Below, piece by piece: positions 24,534 through 32,430 of a stretch of DNA of 64,000 nt. This DNA comes from CF-13 sp035279665. GTDB lineage: Bacteria; Chloroflexota; Dormibacteria; CF-121. The first letter of the stretch is position 1. Each line of letters starts with the position of its first letter. The notes beneath the pieces were generated by a model. That model was not told the origin of the DNA. It searched no databases and saw nothing but the letters and a program-made list of their open reading frames with translations. The DNA is taken from contig DATEHI010000011.1 of NCBI GenBank assembly GCA_035279665.1, positions 66,223 through 130,222 on the forward strand, written 5' to 3'. Position numbers and translations under genes: made by a program.

Positions 24534-26030
24534 CTACCTTTGGTCTTCGAGCAACTGGCGCATCTCGTTGGCCAGGTTGGTCAGGCGGGCTGGATCGACG
24601 AACATGATCGAGGTCTGCGAAATCCGGTCGATCGTCCGGTCCAGGGCGTCAACGGTGTGCTCGGTCGAGGCGAGCATCTCCTTGACCTTCTTCGATCGGT
24701 TCTGCAGGGCGTTGTCCGCCATCTGGTTCAGCTGGCTCATCAATGAGGGCCAATCGATATCCGGCTCGGCGGCGGGCGGTGCCTGGACGGGCTGAGGCGC
24801 GGGCTGATAGTTCTGGCCACGCTGCGGCGGCGGCGCCGGTTGGGCGGAGGGCCCCGCTTGCTGCTGCGGCGGGGCCGGCCGGTAGACGGTAGAGGAGACC
24901 GTGGGCGTCATGGCAAGCATCTCCTCCAGGCTCACGGACGCCGGCTCTTCAAGGTCGGCGACGGCCTTGACCTCGATCCGGGTCTTCGTGTCGGCGCAGA
25001 GGCGCGTGACGATCTCGGGATCCTGCATCAACTGCGGCTGGCCGCGGGTGAACGCCCCCAGCAGCTGGCCGTCGCGCAGCAGAATGATCCCCATCTCGTC
25101 GGGGGCGCGGACCAGAAGGCTGCCGTGAATCTTTTCCTCCTGGAGGTACTGCAGCAGGGCGCGGATGTCGACGAAGCGCGCCAGCAGCCCCTGCAGGATG
25201 GTGGGCGCAGTCAGCAGTTGATAGATGGCCGTGACCACCTCGGCTGACAGTTCGATGACGTCCATGCTGCCCTCGCCCCGATCGACATCGTTCTTGAACA
25301 GGGAGAAGGCCGTCCGTCCGGTGGAGACCACGGCGCCACCATCGTAGAAGCTTTCGATCAGGCTGCCCTGGTAGAAGAGGATCATGCCGCGCGAGGCAAG
25401 GCCGGACAGCCGGAGATACCCGGTGAGCCGGTCGCTGCTCAACGAGCGCAGCAGTTTGGGAAAATCGACAAACGCGGTCTTGAGCGACTCGTAGACGAGC
25501 TTGCCCACAGGCAGCGGATACAACTCGGTCGCGGGCGGCCCTTCCTCCGGCGCGGGCGGCGGTTGGGCGGCGGCCGGCTGACTCACCACCGGGCGCTCAC
25601 TGACCTGGGGTTGCGGTTGGGGCGGCGCTGCCGCAGCAGCGGCCTGGGTTGCCGCCTGCGCATCGCGTGCCGGTACGGGTCCGTTATCGGCACCCGGCAC
25701 GCCGCGTCGCTTGGCTTCGGCGAGGATATCGGCGGTCGGTGCCGTGATGGTTTCCTCCGTCGGCAGCTTGGACTTCGGGTCAAAAGAGTAATCCCCCTGC
25801 CGCCAGGCGAGCGGCGTGAAGACCGCCTCCTCGCCCTGGCTCCCATTGCCGTAGGCGTGGAACAGATGCCCGAACAGAAAGAACAGCGAGTACGCCTCAC
25901 CGCCATTTCGGACCTGAAGTGTACCGGTAGCACGCTGGGCTTGTTTCGACTGCAACAGGGTGAGCAGCGGCGTCTGGTTGAGTGTGCCCCTATTGTCGAG
26001 AAGCCCGGGCGCCTGCTCGATGGTACTCAC
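24534..26030 (-). CDS. DUF4388 (PATAN-type) domain protein
   Basis: A 498-residue cytoplasmic protein. The N-terminus (GTLNQTPLLTLLQSKQAQRATGTL to about residue 90) is a DUF4388/PATAN domain, found in two-component and gliding or motility regulators. A second similar segment (KLLRSLSSDRLTGYLRL) follows a Pro/Ala/Gln linker. The C-terminus is another Pro/Gln-rich linker and a helical end (MADNALQNRSKKVKEMLA). The start is GTG 26030, with GGGAGG 6 nt upstream and TAGCAT further up; a longer frame would cross that promoter. It is likely a signalling scaffold. Confidence 0.8.
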   Translation of the reverse strand: MSTIEQAPGLLDNRGTLNQTPLLTLLQSKQAQRATGTLQVRNGGEAYSLFFLFGHLFHAYGNGSQGEEAVFTPLAWRQGDYSFDPKSKLPTEETITAPTADILAEAKRRGVPGADNGPVPARDAQAATQAAAAAAPPQPQPQVSERPVVSQPAAAQPPPAPEEGPPATELYPLPVGKLVYESLKTAFVDFPKLLRSLSSDRLTGYLRLSGLASRGMILFYQGSLIESFYDGGAVVSTGRTAFSLFKNDVDRGEGSMDVIELSAEVVTAIYQLLTAPTILQGLLARFVDIRALLQYLQEEKIHGSLLVRAPDEMGIILLRDGQLLGAFTRGQPQLMQDPEIVTRLCADTKTRIEVKAVADLEEPASVSLEEMLAMTPTVSSTVYRPAPPQQQAGPSAQPAPPPQRGQNYQPAPQPVQAPPAAEPDIDWPSLMSQLNQMADNALQNRSKKVKEMLASTEHTVDALDRTIDRISQTSIMFVDPARLTNLANEMRQLLEDQR

Positions 26031-26138
26031 AAAAGCCTCCCACCGCCCCGAGATTTCCTGACCAATGCTAGCACAGGCCAAATACGATACCCGAACCGTC
26101 CGCAACGCGCTGTGGCGACCTCCCATGAAGCCGCCCGC

Positions 26139-26144
26139 TAAGCT
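26139..26144 (+). promoter_or_regulatory. -10 box for leaderless FemAB-like mRNA
   Basis: TAAGCT is followed by 8 nt (TTCAAGGC) and the ATG at 26153. No -35 match is obvious. Confidence 0.45.
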
Positions 26145-26152
26145 TTCAAGGC

Positions 26153-27172
26153 ATGCCCGAATTGAGGACCTGCGACGACGCGTCGGTCTGGGACGCGTTC
26201 GTCTCCCAGGCTGCCGATGCCTCCGTGCTGCAAGCCTGGGCGTGGGGCACCCTCAAATCGCGCTACGGCTGGGGAGTTCAGCGCTACTTCTGGACCGAAG
26301 GTGGGGCGCCGATCGGGGCCGCCGCCGTCCTCCGACGCAGCCTTCCTGGCGGCTTGGCCCTGAACTACGCCCCCCGCGGGCCCATCCTGGATGACCGTCC
26401 CCAGCAGTGGCCCGCCTTCTGGCAGGCGCTTCGCGATCGCCTCGCGCAGGAGGGTGGCACCGTCCTCAAGGTGGACCCGGAATGGACGACCGCTGCGCAG
26501 CGGGCAGTGCTCACCGCGTCCGGTGCGCTGCCAAGCCGTCATCCCATCCAGCATCAAGCGACCTGGCTGGTCGATATCAGTGGCGGCGACGAGGCCATGA
26601 TGCGGCTGAAGGAATCGACGCGCCGCAACATCCGAACAGGCATCAAGCACGGCCTCACGGTCGAGGCCTCCGAGGCGTCGGCGGCGATGGACAGCTTCTA
26701 TGAGCTGCTCCAGGAGACCGCCGCCCGCGAGCAGTTCGCGATCCGCAGCCGCGCCTACTACCAGGACCTTTTGAGCTTGTTCCGCGAGCGAGGCCAGGTT
26801 GCCGTCTACCTTGCCCGCCATGAAGACCGCTTGCTGGCCGGGGCAGTGATGCTCTTTTTCGGCTCTAAGCTGGTCTACCTCTACGGCGGGACACGGGAGG
26901 ACGCCAAGGACCTCAAGCCTGGCTACCTGCTGCACTGGCGCGCGATCGAAGACGCCCAGCGGAGGGGCTGCACCACCTATGACATGTGGGGCGTGCCGCT
27001 CGAGCCACAACCCGGCCAGCGTGGCTACGGTTACTACGTTTTCAAGTCGCGCTTCAACGGGCAGATGGTGCGCTTCATTGGGCTGTACGATCTCCCGGTC
27101 AACCGCGCCGCCGCGCTGACGATTCGCCTGGCGGAGCGATTTGCGCGCGCGGGTCAGCCCGAGTTTGTCTGA
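26153..27172 (+). CDS. FemAB/MurM-type aminoacyltransferase (copy 1)
   Basis: FemAB proteins add amino acids to the peptidoglycan stem peptide or bridge using aminoacyl-tRNA. The 339 residues show the family plan: VLQAWAWGTLKSRYGW near residues 27-42, LNYAPRGPILDD, KESTRRNIRTGIKHGL (the RRNI turn), and the paired GNAT half with LLAGAVMLFFGSKLVYLYGG and GYLLHWRAIEDAQRRG. A leaderless-type promoter precedes it. The second copy overlaps its stop. The amino acid added cannot be predicted. Confidence 0.88.
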   Translation: MPELRTCDDASVWDAFVSQAADASVLQAWAWGTLKSRYGWGVQRYFWTEGGAPIGAAAVLRRSLPGGLALNYAPRGPILDDRPQQWPAFWQALRDRLAQEGGTVLKVDPEWTTAAQRAVLTASGALPSRHPIQHQATWLVDISGGDEAMMRLKESTRRNIRTGIKHGLTVEASEASAAMDSFYELLQETAAREQFAIRSRAYYQDLLSLFRERGQVAVYLARHEDRLLAGAVMLFFGSKLVYLYGGTREDAKDLKPGYLLHWRAIEDAQRRGCTTYDMWGVPLEPQPGQRGYGYYVFKSRFNGQMVRFIGLYDLPVNRAAALTIRLAERFARAGQPEFV

Positions 27173-28196
27173 GGCCGCCCTCGCCGTCACGCCAGGCGAG
27201 CGACTGGGGGCGCAGGCTTGGGATGAGCTGCTACTCGCCCAGCCCGAGGCAAACCTGCTGCAGAGCTGGAAGTGGGGAGAGCTGCAATCCCGCTTCGGAT
27301 GGAGCGTGGAGCGGCTCCTCGTGCATAAGGGCGGCTCGGGCGTTTGCTCGCTCCAGCGCAGCGCCACCCTCTACCCTGGCGGGGCGACATATTACGTGCC
27401 ACGCGGCCCCGTCGTGGCCGAGCGCGACCGCTTGCTCGTCCTTGACGCCCTGGAGCAACGCGCGACCGCCGGCCGGGCGCTGACCCTCCGCGTCGAGCCG
27501 AACGCGGTGGCCGGTGACGAATGGCCGGCCTTCTTCGAGGGTCGCGGTTTTTCCAAAGGCAAGGCCGTCCAGCCGGAGGCGACGCGGCTGCTGCGCATCG
27601 ACCTCGACGCGGACTCGCTCAAGTCGGGCTTCAAGCCGAAAACCCGCTACAACCTGAACCTGGCGGAGAAGAAGGGCGTGACCGTGCGCGCGTCGCGCGA
27701 TGTCCAGACCTTCGCGCGGTTGGCGGCCGACACCGGCAAACGGCAGGGTATCCACCTGCCGGGTGTTGCCTATTACCAGGCAGCCCTCGAGCTCTTCGGC
27801 CCGTCTGACGAGGTGCGGCTCTACCTCGCGGAGCACGAGGGTGACACGCTGGGCGGGATCATGGTCTTTCGTTTCGGCAAGACCGCCTATTACCTCTTCG
27901 GCGGCTCGGGCGACCGCAAGCGCGAGCTGATGCCGAACTACCTGCTGCACTGGCAGGCGATGCTCGACTTCAAGGCCCTCGGCTGCGATACCTACGACTG
28001 GTGGGGGATCCCGGAGGAGCCCTCACCAGACCATCCGTGGTTCGGCCTCTACCGATTTAAGACCGGCTTCGGCGGCGAGACGGTCCGCTACATCGGCCTC
28101 TACGAGCAGGTTCTGCGCCCCGGTCCGCTCAAGCTCGAGCGACGGCTCCAACAACTGAAGGCGAAAGTACGCCCCGCCGTGCCTATACTGCGATGA
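27165..28196 (+). CDS. FemAB/MurM-type aminoacyltransferase (copy 2)
   Basis: Paralogue of the preceding gene with the same landmarks: NLLQSWKWGELQSRFGW, TYYVPRGPVV, KPKTRYNLNLAEKKGV, GGIMVFRFGKTAYYLFGG and NYLLHWQAMLDFKALG. I use TTG 27165, which overlaps the stop of copy 1 by 8 nt and gives 343 residues; TTG 27141 is also possible. Tandem FemAB genes commonly build successive residues of a peptide bridge, as FemX/A/B do in staphylococci. Whether this pair does so is inference. Confidence 0.87.
   Translation: MSEAALAVTPGERLGAQAWDELLLAQPEANLLQSWKWGELQSRFGWSVERLLVHKGGSGVCSLQRSATLYPGGATYYVPRGPVVAERDRLLVLDALEQRATAGRALTLRVEPNAVAGDEWPAFFEGRGFSKGKAVQPEATRLLRIDLDADSLKSGFKPKTRYNLNLAEKKGVTVRASRDVQTFARLAADTGKRQGIHLPGVAYYQAALELFGPSDEVRLYLAEHEGDTLGGIMVFRFGKTAYYLFGGSGDRKRELMPNYLLHWQAMLDFKALGCDTYDWWGIPEEPSPDHPWFGLYRFKTGFGGETVRYIGLYEQVLRPGPLKLERRLQQLKAKVRPAVPILR
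28184..28189 (+). promoter_or_regulatory. -10 box for leaderless histidine kinase mRNA
   Basis: TATACT lies inside the 3' end of the FemAB copy 2 gene, 8 nt before the kinase ATG at 28198. It suggests a separate promoter for the two-component system. Confidence 0.5.
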
Positions 28197-28197
28197 C

Positions 28198-29310
28198 ATG
28201 GCGAGGGAGCGAACGCTCTCCGAGCAGGCGTTTGAGCAGTTCCCCCAGGCCCTGATCATCGTCGACCGCGAGGCGACGGTGCTTTCAGTGAACCCGGTCG
28301 GCGAGCGCCTTACCGGGTGGGCCCTGAGGGACGCGGTTGGCCGGCCCGCGGCCGATATCCTCGAAGTGCGCACGGAGACTGGTGTCAATCTGTGTGCGCC
28401 CAACGGGGCGTTGCGTCGCGCCCTTCGGCTCGGTACCCGCATCAACACCCACTTCGCCTACCTGTTCCGGCTACGCACCAGCGACGACCCGGTGCGCGTG
28501 TCCTACTCGGTGTCGCCGATCCGTCTCAAGGGGAAGACGCCCGATGCGGCCATGATCATCATTCACGATGTCACGCCGGAGCTGGAGACGATCGAGGCGC
28601 GAGATGCCCTGATGCTGGCGGCCTCGCACGAGCTGAAAACGCCGCTGACTACGCTCAAGGGACTGAGCGAGCTCCTGCTCGACTTCGACCTGTCAGAAGC
28701 GCAACGCCGGGAGCTGTTACAGGATCTGCACGGCCAGGCCGACCGGATGGAGCGTCTCATCGGCGACATCCTCGCGGTGAGCCGCATCGACTCTGGCCGC
28801 ATCTCCGTCGACTTCTCACGCGTCGACGTCGCCTCCGTGGTGCAGCACGTCTGCGAGGAGGTGCGGCCGATGCTTAAGGGACGCATCCTCAAGTGCCGGG
28901 CTCCCGAGAACCTGCCGGCGGTCATGGGTGAGGCCCGTAAGCTCCACCAGATCCTGGTGAACCTGCTGACCAATGCCATAAAATACTCCGAGCCCGGGAC
29001 CCAGATCACCCTCAACGCGCGCATCGACCAGTCGGAAGTAAGGTTTGAGGTGTCAGACCAGGGGGTCGGAATCCGCAAGGAACATATGCCCCGGCTCTTC
29101 GAGAAGTTTTACCGCGCCGACGACCCGCTTGTACGCCGTACCTCCGGAACCGGATTGGGGTTGTACATCGTGCGTAGCCTGGTAACCATGCTCGGTGGTC
29201 ACGTCCACGTGCGCAGCCGCCATGGGAAGGGCACGGTGTTCACGGTCACGCTGCCACGGGCCGAGCCAGCCGCACGAACCCGGCCGCGGGTCGCCGTCGG
29301 CGCCCACTAA
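28198..29310 (+). CDS. Cytoplasmic PAS-domain sensor histidine kinase
   Basis: A 370-residue kinase without membrane helices. A PAS domain spans about residues 10-125 (IIVDREATVLSVNPVGERLTGW). The HisKA box ASHELKTPLTTLKGL has the phosphoacceptor His144. The HATPase domain has N-box NLLTNAIKYS, G1 DQGVGI and G2 GTGLGLYIVRSLV. It has the PhoR/ResE-like domain order but no anchor, so it senses an internal signal or ligand. It forms an operon with the response regulator 3 nt downstream. Confidence 0.94.
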   Translation: MARERTLSEQAFEQFPQALIIVDREATVLSVNPVGERLTGWALRDAVGRPAADILEVRTETGVNLCAPNGALRRALRLGTRINTHFAYLFRLRTSDDPVRVSYSVSPIRLKGKTPDAAMIIIHDVTPELETIEARDALMLAASHELKTPLTTLKGLSELLLDFDLSEAQRRELLQDLHGQADRMERLIGDILAVSRIDSGRISVDFSRVDVASVVQHVCEEVRPMLKGRILKCRAPENLPAVMGEARKLHQILVNLLTNAIKYSEPGTQITLNARIDQSEVRFEVSDQGVGIRKEHMPRLFEKFYRADDPLVRRTSGTGLGLYIVRSLVTMLGGHVHVRSRHGKGTVFTVTLPRAEPAARTRPRVAVGAH

Positions 29311-29313
29311 GCG

Positions 29314-30024
29314 ATGGCACCCCCGAAGAAGATCCTGATCGTCGACGACGAGGCCATGATCCGCAAGGCGGTCCATCTCGCTCTGGAGAAAGAGGGGTAC
29401 GAGGTGGTCGAAGCAGAGACCGGTGGCGAGGCACTCCGCCGCATCGAACTGAGCAAGCCCGACCTGATCCTGCTCGACATCATGCTGCCCGACGTCTCCG
29501 GGTTCGACGTCTGCCGCGACATCCGCAAAGCGGGGCTGCGGGTCCCGATCATCATCCTGAGCGCGAAGACGGAAGAGATCGACGTGGTCGTCGGGCTGGA
29601 GATCGGTGCCGACGACTACATCACGAAACCGTTCCGTACCCGCGAGCTGCTGGCCCGCATCGCCGCCCACCTGCGCAAGGCGCGTCAGGAGGAGGAAGCG
29701 GTCAACCAGGGGCGGCTGGAGTTCAAGGACCTGGTCATCGACCTGAACGAGCGACGCGTCTTCCACGACTCCAGCGAGGTGTTGCTGACCCACACCGAGT
29801 TCGACTTGCTGGCATTCCTCGCGTCAAACGCGGGCAAGGTCCTCTCGCGCGAGAAGATCCTCAACCACGTGTGGGGCTATGAGTACCCGATCGAGACCCG
29901 CGTGATCGACGTCCACATCCGCAACCTGCGGCGAAAGATCGAGCAGGATCCCTCCCACCCGTTCTTCATCCTGGCGGTGCCTGGTATCGGCTACCGCTTT
30001 ACCAGTGCGGGCAAACTCGGCTAG
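29314..30024 (+). CDS. OmpR/PhoB-family response regulator
   Basis: The 236 residues contain a receiver domain with acidic pocket D11-D12, phosphoacceptor D55 in LILLDIMLP, the conserved Thr/Ser in IIILSAKT and Lys in ITKPF. The C-terminal winged helix has LTHTEFDLLAFLASNAGKVLSR, VWGYEYPIETRVIDVHIRNLRRKI and IGYRF, the usual OmpR end. The ATG lies 3 nt after the kinase stop. Targets are unknown; the FemAB genes just upstream are candidates. Confidence 0.95.
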   Translation: MAPPKKILIVDDEAMIRKAVHLALEKEGYEVVEAETGGEALRRIELSKPDLILLDIMLPDVSGFDVCRDIRKAGLRVPIIILSAKTEEIDVVVGLEIGADDYITKPFRTRELLARIAAHLRKARQEEEAVNQGRLEFKDLVIDLNERRVFHDSSEVLLTHTEFDLLAFLASNAGKVLSREKILNHVWGYEYPIETRVIDVHIRNLRRKIEQDPSHPFFILAVPGIGYRFTSAGKLG

Positions 30025-30036
30025 GCGATTCTGCCG

Positions 30037-31173
30037 TTAGCTTGCGGCGGCGCCGGCCGCGGGTCGCAGTTCGCGGTAGACCGAAAGCAGCCGGTCGAGG
30101 TTGTCCGACAGGCTGAAGCGCTCGACGGCACGCTCGCGGGCGCGACGGCCGAGCTCACGTCGGAACTCGGGGAATTCGATCAGCGTGCGCAGCGCCAACC
30201 GGAGTTGTCCATCAAGATCCTTGGTGTCGAGGACGATACCCGCGCCGCGCAGAGCCTCACCGTCGGAACCGACATCGGTCGCCACCGGCGCCACGCCGCA
30301 GGCCATCGCCTCGAGCAACGAGAGCGATAACCCTTCGACCATCGAGGGCAGGACGAAGATGTCCATGGCGCGCAGCATGGAGATCCGCACCGCCTCATCG
30401 AGGACCTGGCCGGTGAAGACGACACGGGCGTTTCCATATCGCCGGTCCAGGCGACGCTTCTCGCTTCCACTGCCGATGATCACCAGCTTGACCTCATCGG
30501 CGGCATCGACATCCTGGAAGGCGCGCACCAGGATGTCGACGTTCTTCTCGGGATCGACGCGGCCGAGGTAGCCGACCAGGGCACCCGCTTTCAACGTTGG
30601 CTTGAAATCCGACGCCCCCGGGGCGTACTTCTCGACATCGACGCCGTTCGGGATCACGGCGATGTTGTCGGCGGGGACGCCGTAGTGCTCGAGCAGGCTC
30701 TTCTGCTGCTCCGAAAAGATGATCACGCGATCGAAGTTCGCGAGCGACTGGGCATAGAGCCGGTAGACCGCGGTGCTGATCCCCTGCCAGAGCCCGAAGC
30801 GGGAGTCGTAAGGGACATGGAAGGTGGCGACCGCGGGCAGGCCCAGCTCATGGCAGAGCTCGGGGAGTCCGAAATCGATCAGCGTCGAGAAGCTGAGCGA
30901 GACGTGAACCAGGTCGACATGCTCGCGGCGCAGGAGGTCGGTGATGCTGCGCTTTGTCCTGGGCGAGGAAATGATGTAGCGGTGGCTGCCCGTCAAGGAT
31001 CGAAGCGTGAGTCCGTCGTCGGTCACCGCCGCCAGCGTGCCGTGATGGACGAAGAACACCTTGACGCCGCGTGCACGCAGCCCGGCGACCGTCTCGCGTG
31101 AATAGGTGAGCAGGCCGTCGCCGGCGCGTCCACTCTGATGCCCCAGCCAGGCGACGCGCAGCGGCTCGTTCAT
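30037..31173 (-). CDS. Glycosyltransferase family 4
   Basis: A 378-residue GT-B enzyme. The N-terminal acceptor domain starts VAWLGHQSGRAGDGLLTY. The donor domain has GYLGRVDPEKNVDILVRAF and FVLPSMVEGLSLSLLEAMACGVAPVATDVG, the EX7E region of GT4 enzymes. The ATG at 31173 overlaps the folK stop (ATGA), so it belongs to the folP-folK transcription unit. An upstream extension of the frame is unconserved. The acceptor is unknown; it could be glycolipid or cell-wall related. Confidence 0.88.
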   Translation of the reverse strand: MNEPLRVAWLGHQSGRAGDGLLTYSRETVAGLRARGVKVFFVHHGTLAAVTDDGLTLRSLTGSHRYIISSPRTKRSITDLLRREHVDLVHVSLSFSTLIDFGLPELCHELGLPAVATFHVPYDSRFGLWQGISTAVYRLYAQSLANFDRVIIFSEQQKSLLEHYGVPADNIAVIPNGVDVEKYAPGASDFKPTLKAGALVGYLGRVDPEKNVDILVRAFQDVDAADEVKLVIIGSGSEKRRLDRRYGNARVVFTGQVLDEAVRISMLRAMDIFVLPSMVEGLSLSLLEAMACGVAPVATDVGSDGEALRGAGIVLDTKDLDGQLRLALRTLIEFPEFRRELGRRARERAVERFSLSDNLDRLLSVYRELRPAAGAAAS

Positions 31174-31571
31174 CGAGTCTCGAGGTCCTTCAGAAGCTCG
31201 AGCAGGAAGGGACGGTTCTGCAGCTCGGCGTGGGGAATGTGCAGGCCCGGCTCGTCGACGGTGCGACGGTCGTAGCGCAGGATGTCGATGTCGACCTCGC
31301 GCGGGCCCCATCGCTGGCGTGCGGTCCGGCCAAGCTGCTGCTCGAGATGCTTGATCGTCTCCAGCAGGGGGCGCGGCTCGAGCGATGTTTCTACCTCGAG
31401 CACCTGGTTGAGGAAGCGAGGTTGGTCACGCACGCCAACCGGCTCGGTCTCGTCGATGCGGGAAGCGCGCACTAGCGTGATGCCCGCCTTGGGCAGCGCG
31501 GCGCGCGCCGCCTCCAGGTACCCGGCGCGATCGCCCACGTTACTTCCCAACGCCAGCCACACCCGTGTCAC
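31170..31571 (-). CDS. folK: 6-hydroxymethyl-7,8-dihydropterin pyrophosphokinase (HPPK)
   Basis: Transfers pyrophosphate from ATP to hydroxymethyl-dihydropterin, the step before FolP in folate synthesis. The 133 residues have the start VWLALGSNVGDR, the ETEPVGVRDQPRFLNQVLEV segment, and the metal/ATP motif RWGPREVDIDIL with its two aspartates, followed by LHIPH. GTG 31571 overlaps the folP stop (GTGA). I see no folB (dihydroneopterin aldolase) in the window. Confidence 0.96.
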   Translation of the reverse strand: MTRVWLALGSNVGDRAGYLEAARAALPKAGITLVRASRIDETEPVGVRDQPRFLNQVLEVETSLEPRPLLETIKHLEQQLGRTARQRWGPREVDIDILRYDRRTVDEPGLHIPHAELQNRPFLLELLKDLETR

Positions 31572-32401
31572 GCGCCCCGAATGGCATCGGCCATGCGTGC
31601 CACCCGGACCATCGCCTTGACGTCATGCACGCGGACGATGTCGGCTCCGCCGGCAATGCTCAGCGCCACCGCCGCGGCCGTCCCTTCCAGCCTCTCGCCC
31701 GCCGGCAGGTCGAGCGTTTTGCCGATGAACGACTTCCGCGACGGGCCGATGAGCAACGGAAAACCGAGTTTGCGCAGTTCAGGTAGACGCCGGATGATCT
31801 CGAGATTCTCTTCCCGAGTCTTTCCGAATCCGATGCCCGGGTCCAGGATGATGCGATCCTCCGGGATGCCGGCCGCACGGCCCAACTCGACGCTCTCGAG
31901 CAAGCCGGTGGCAACTTGGCCAATCAGATCGTGGTAGCCGCCGCCTGGCTTGTTGTGCATCAGTACCACCGGCGCGCCGGCGCGAGAGACGCTGGCCGCC
32001 ATCTCCGGATCTCGCCGGAATCCCCAGACGTCGTTGACCAGGCTGGCGCCGGCCGCGAGCGCCCGCTCCGCGACCTCGGCCTTGTAGGTGTCGATCGAGA
32101 CCGGCACGGCGACCGCGACCGCGACCCGCTCCACAACCGGGATCACGCGGCCCAGCTCTTCCTCGGCGCTGAGCCCGGCGCTCGACCAGGTTTCGGGTCG
32201 AGTGGATTCGCCCCCGATATCAATGAGGTCGGCGCCATCCTGCTCCATCTGCCTGGCGCGGGCGACCGCGGTCTTAAGATCCGTCACGCCATCGCCCGAG
32301 AACGAGTCGGGGGTGACGTTGACGATGCCCATCACGTAGGTTCGTGCGCCCCATTTGAAGTCACGCGAGCCGATGCGGGCCGATCGCATCGTGGCGGCCA
32401 T
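31568..32401 (-). CDS. folP: Dihydropteroate synthase
   Basis: Condenses p-aminobenzoate with dihydropterin pyrophosphate; the sulfonamide target. The 277 residues have GIVNVTPDSFSGDG near 25-38, the pABA/pterin loop IGGESTRPET, PVSIDTYKAEVAERAL, LVNDVWGF, IILDPGIGFGKT and PLLIGPSRKSFIGKTL, then IVRVHDVKA at the end. The ATG 32401 lies 7 nt from a TACGCT -10 box on the minus strand, suggesting leaderless mRNA. folK and a GT4 gene follow with 4-nt overlaps. Confidence 0.97.
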   Translation of the reverse strand: MAATMRSARIGSRDFKWGARTYVMGIVNVTPDSFSGDGVTDLKTAVARARQMEQDGADLIDIGGESTRPETWSSAGLSAEEELGRVIPVVERVAVAVAVPVSIDTYKAEVAERALAAGASLVNDVWGFRRDPEMAASVSRAGAPVVLMHNKPGGGYHDLIGQVATGLLESVELGRAAGIPEDRIILDPGIGFGKTREENLEIIRRLPELRKLGFPLLIGPSRKSFIGKTLDLPAGERLEGTAAAVALSIAGGADIVRVHDVKAMVRVARMADAIRGA

Positions 32402-32408
32402 CGGCGTG

Positions 32409-32418
32409 AGCGTAGCAT
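32409..32418. promoter_or_regulatory. Overlapping divergent -10 boxes between folP and murE
   Basis: On the minus strand, TACGCT (plus coordinates 32409-32414) ends 7 nt before the folP ATG. On the plus strand, TAGCAT (32413-32418) ends 12 nt before the murE GTG. The two boxes share two bases inside a 29-bp intergenic gap. Confidence 0.5.
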
Positions 32419-32430
32419 CATGTCGTTTCG

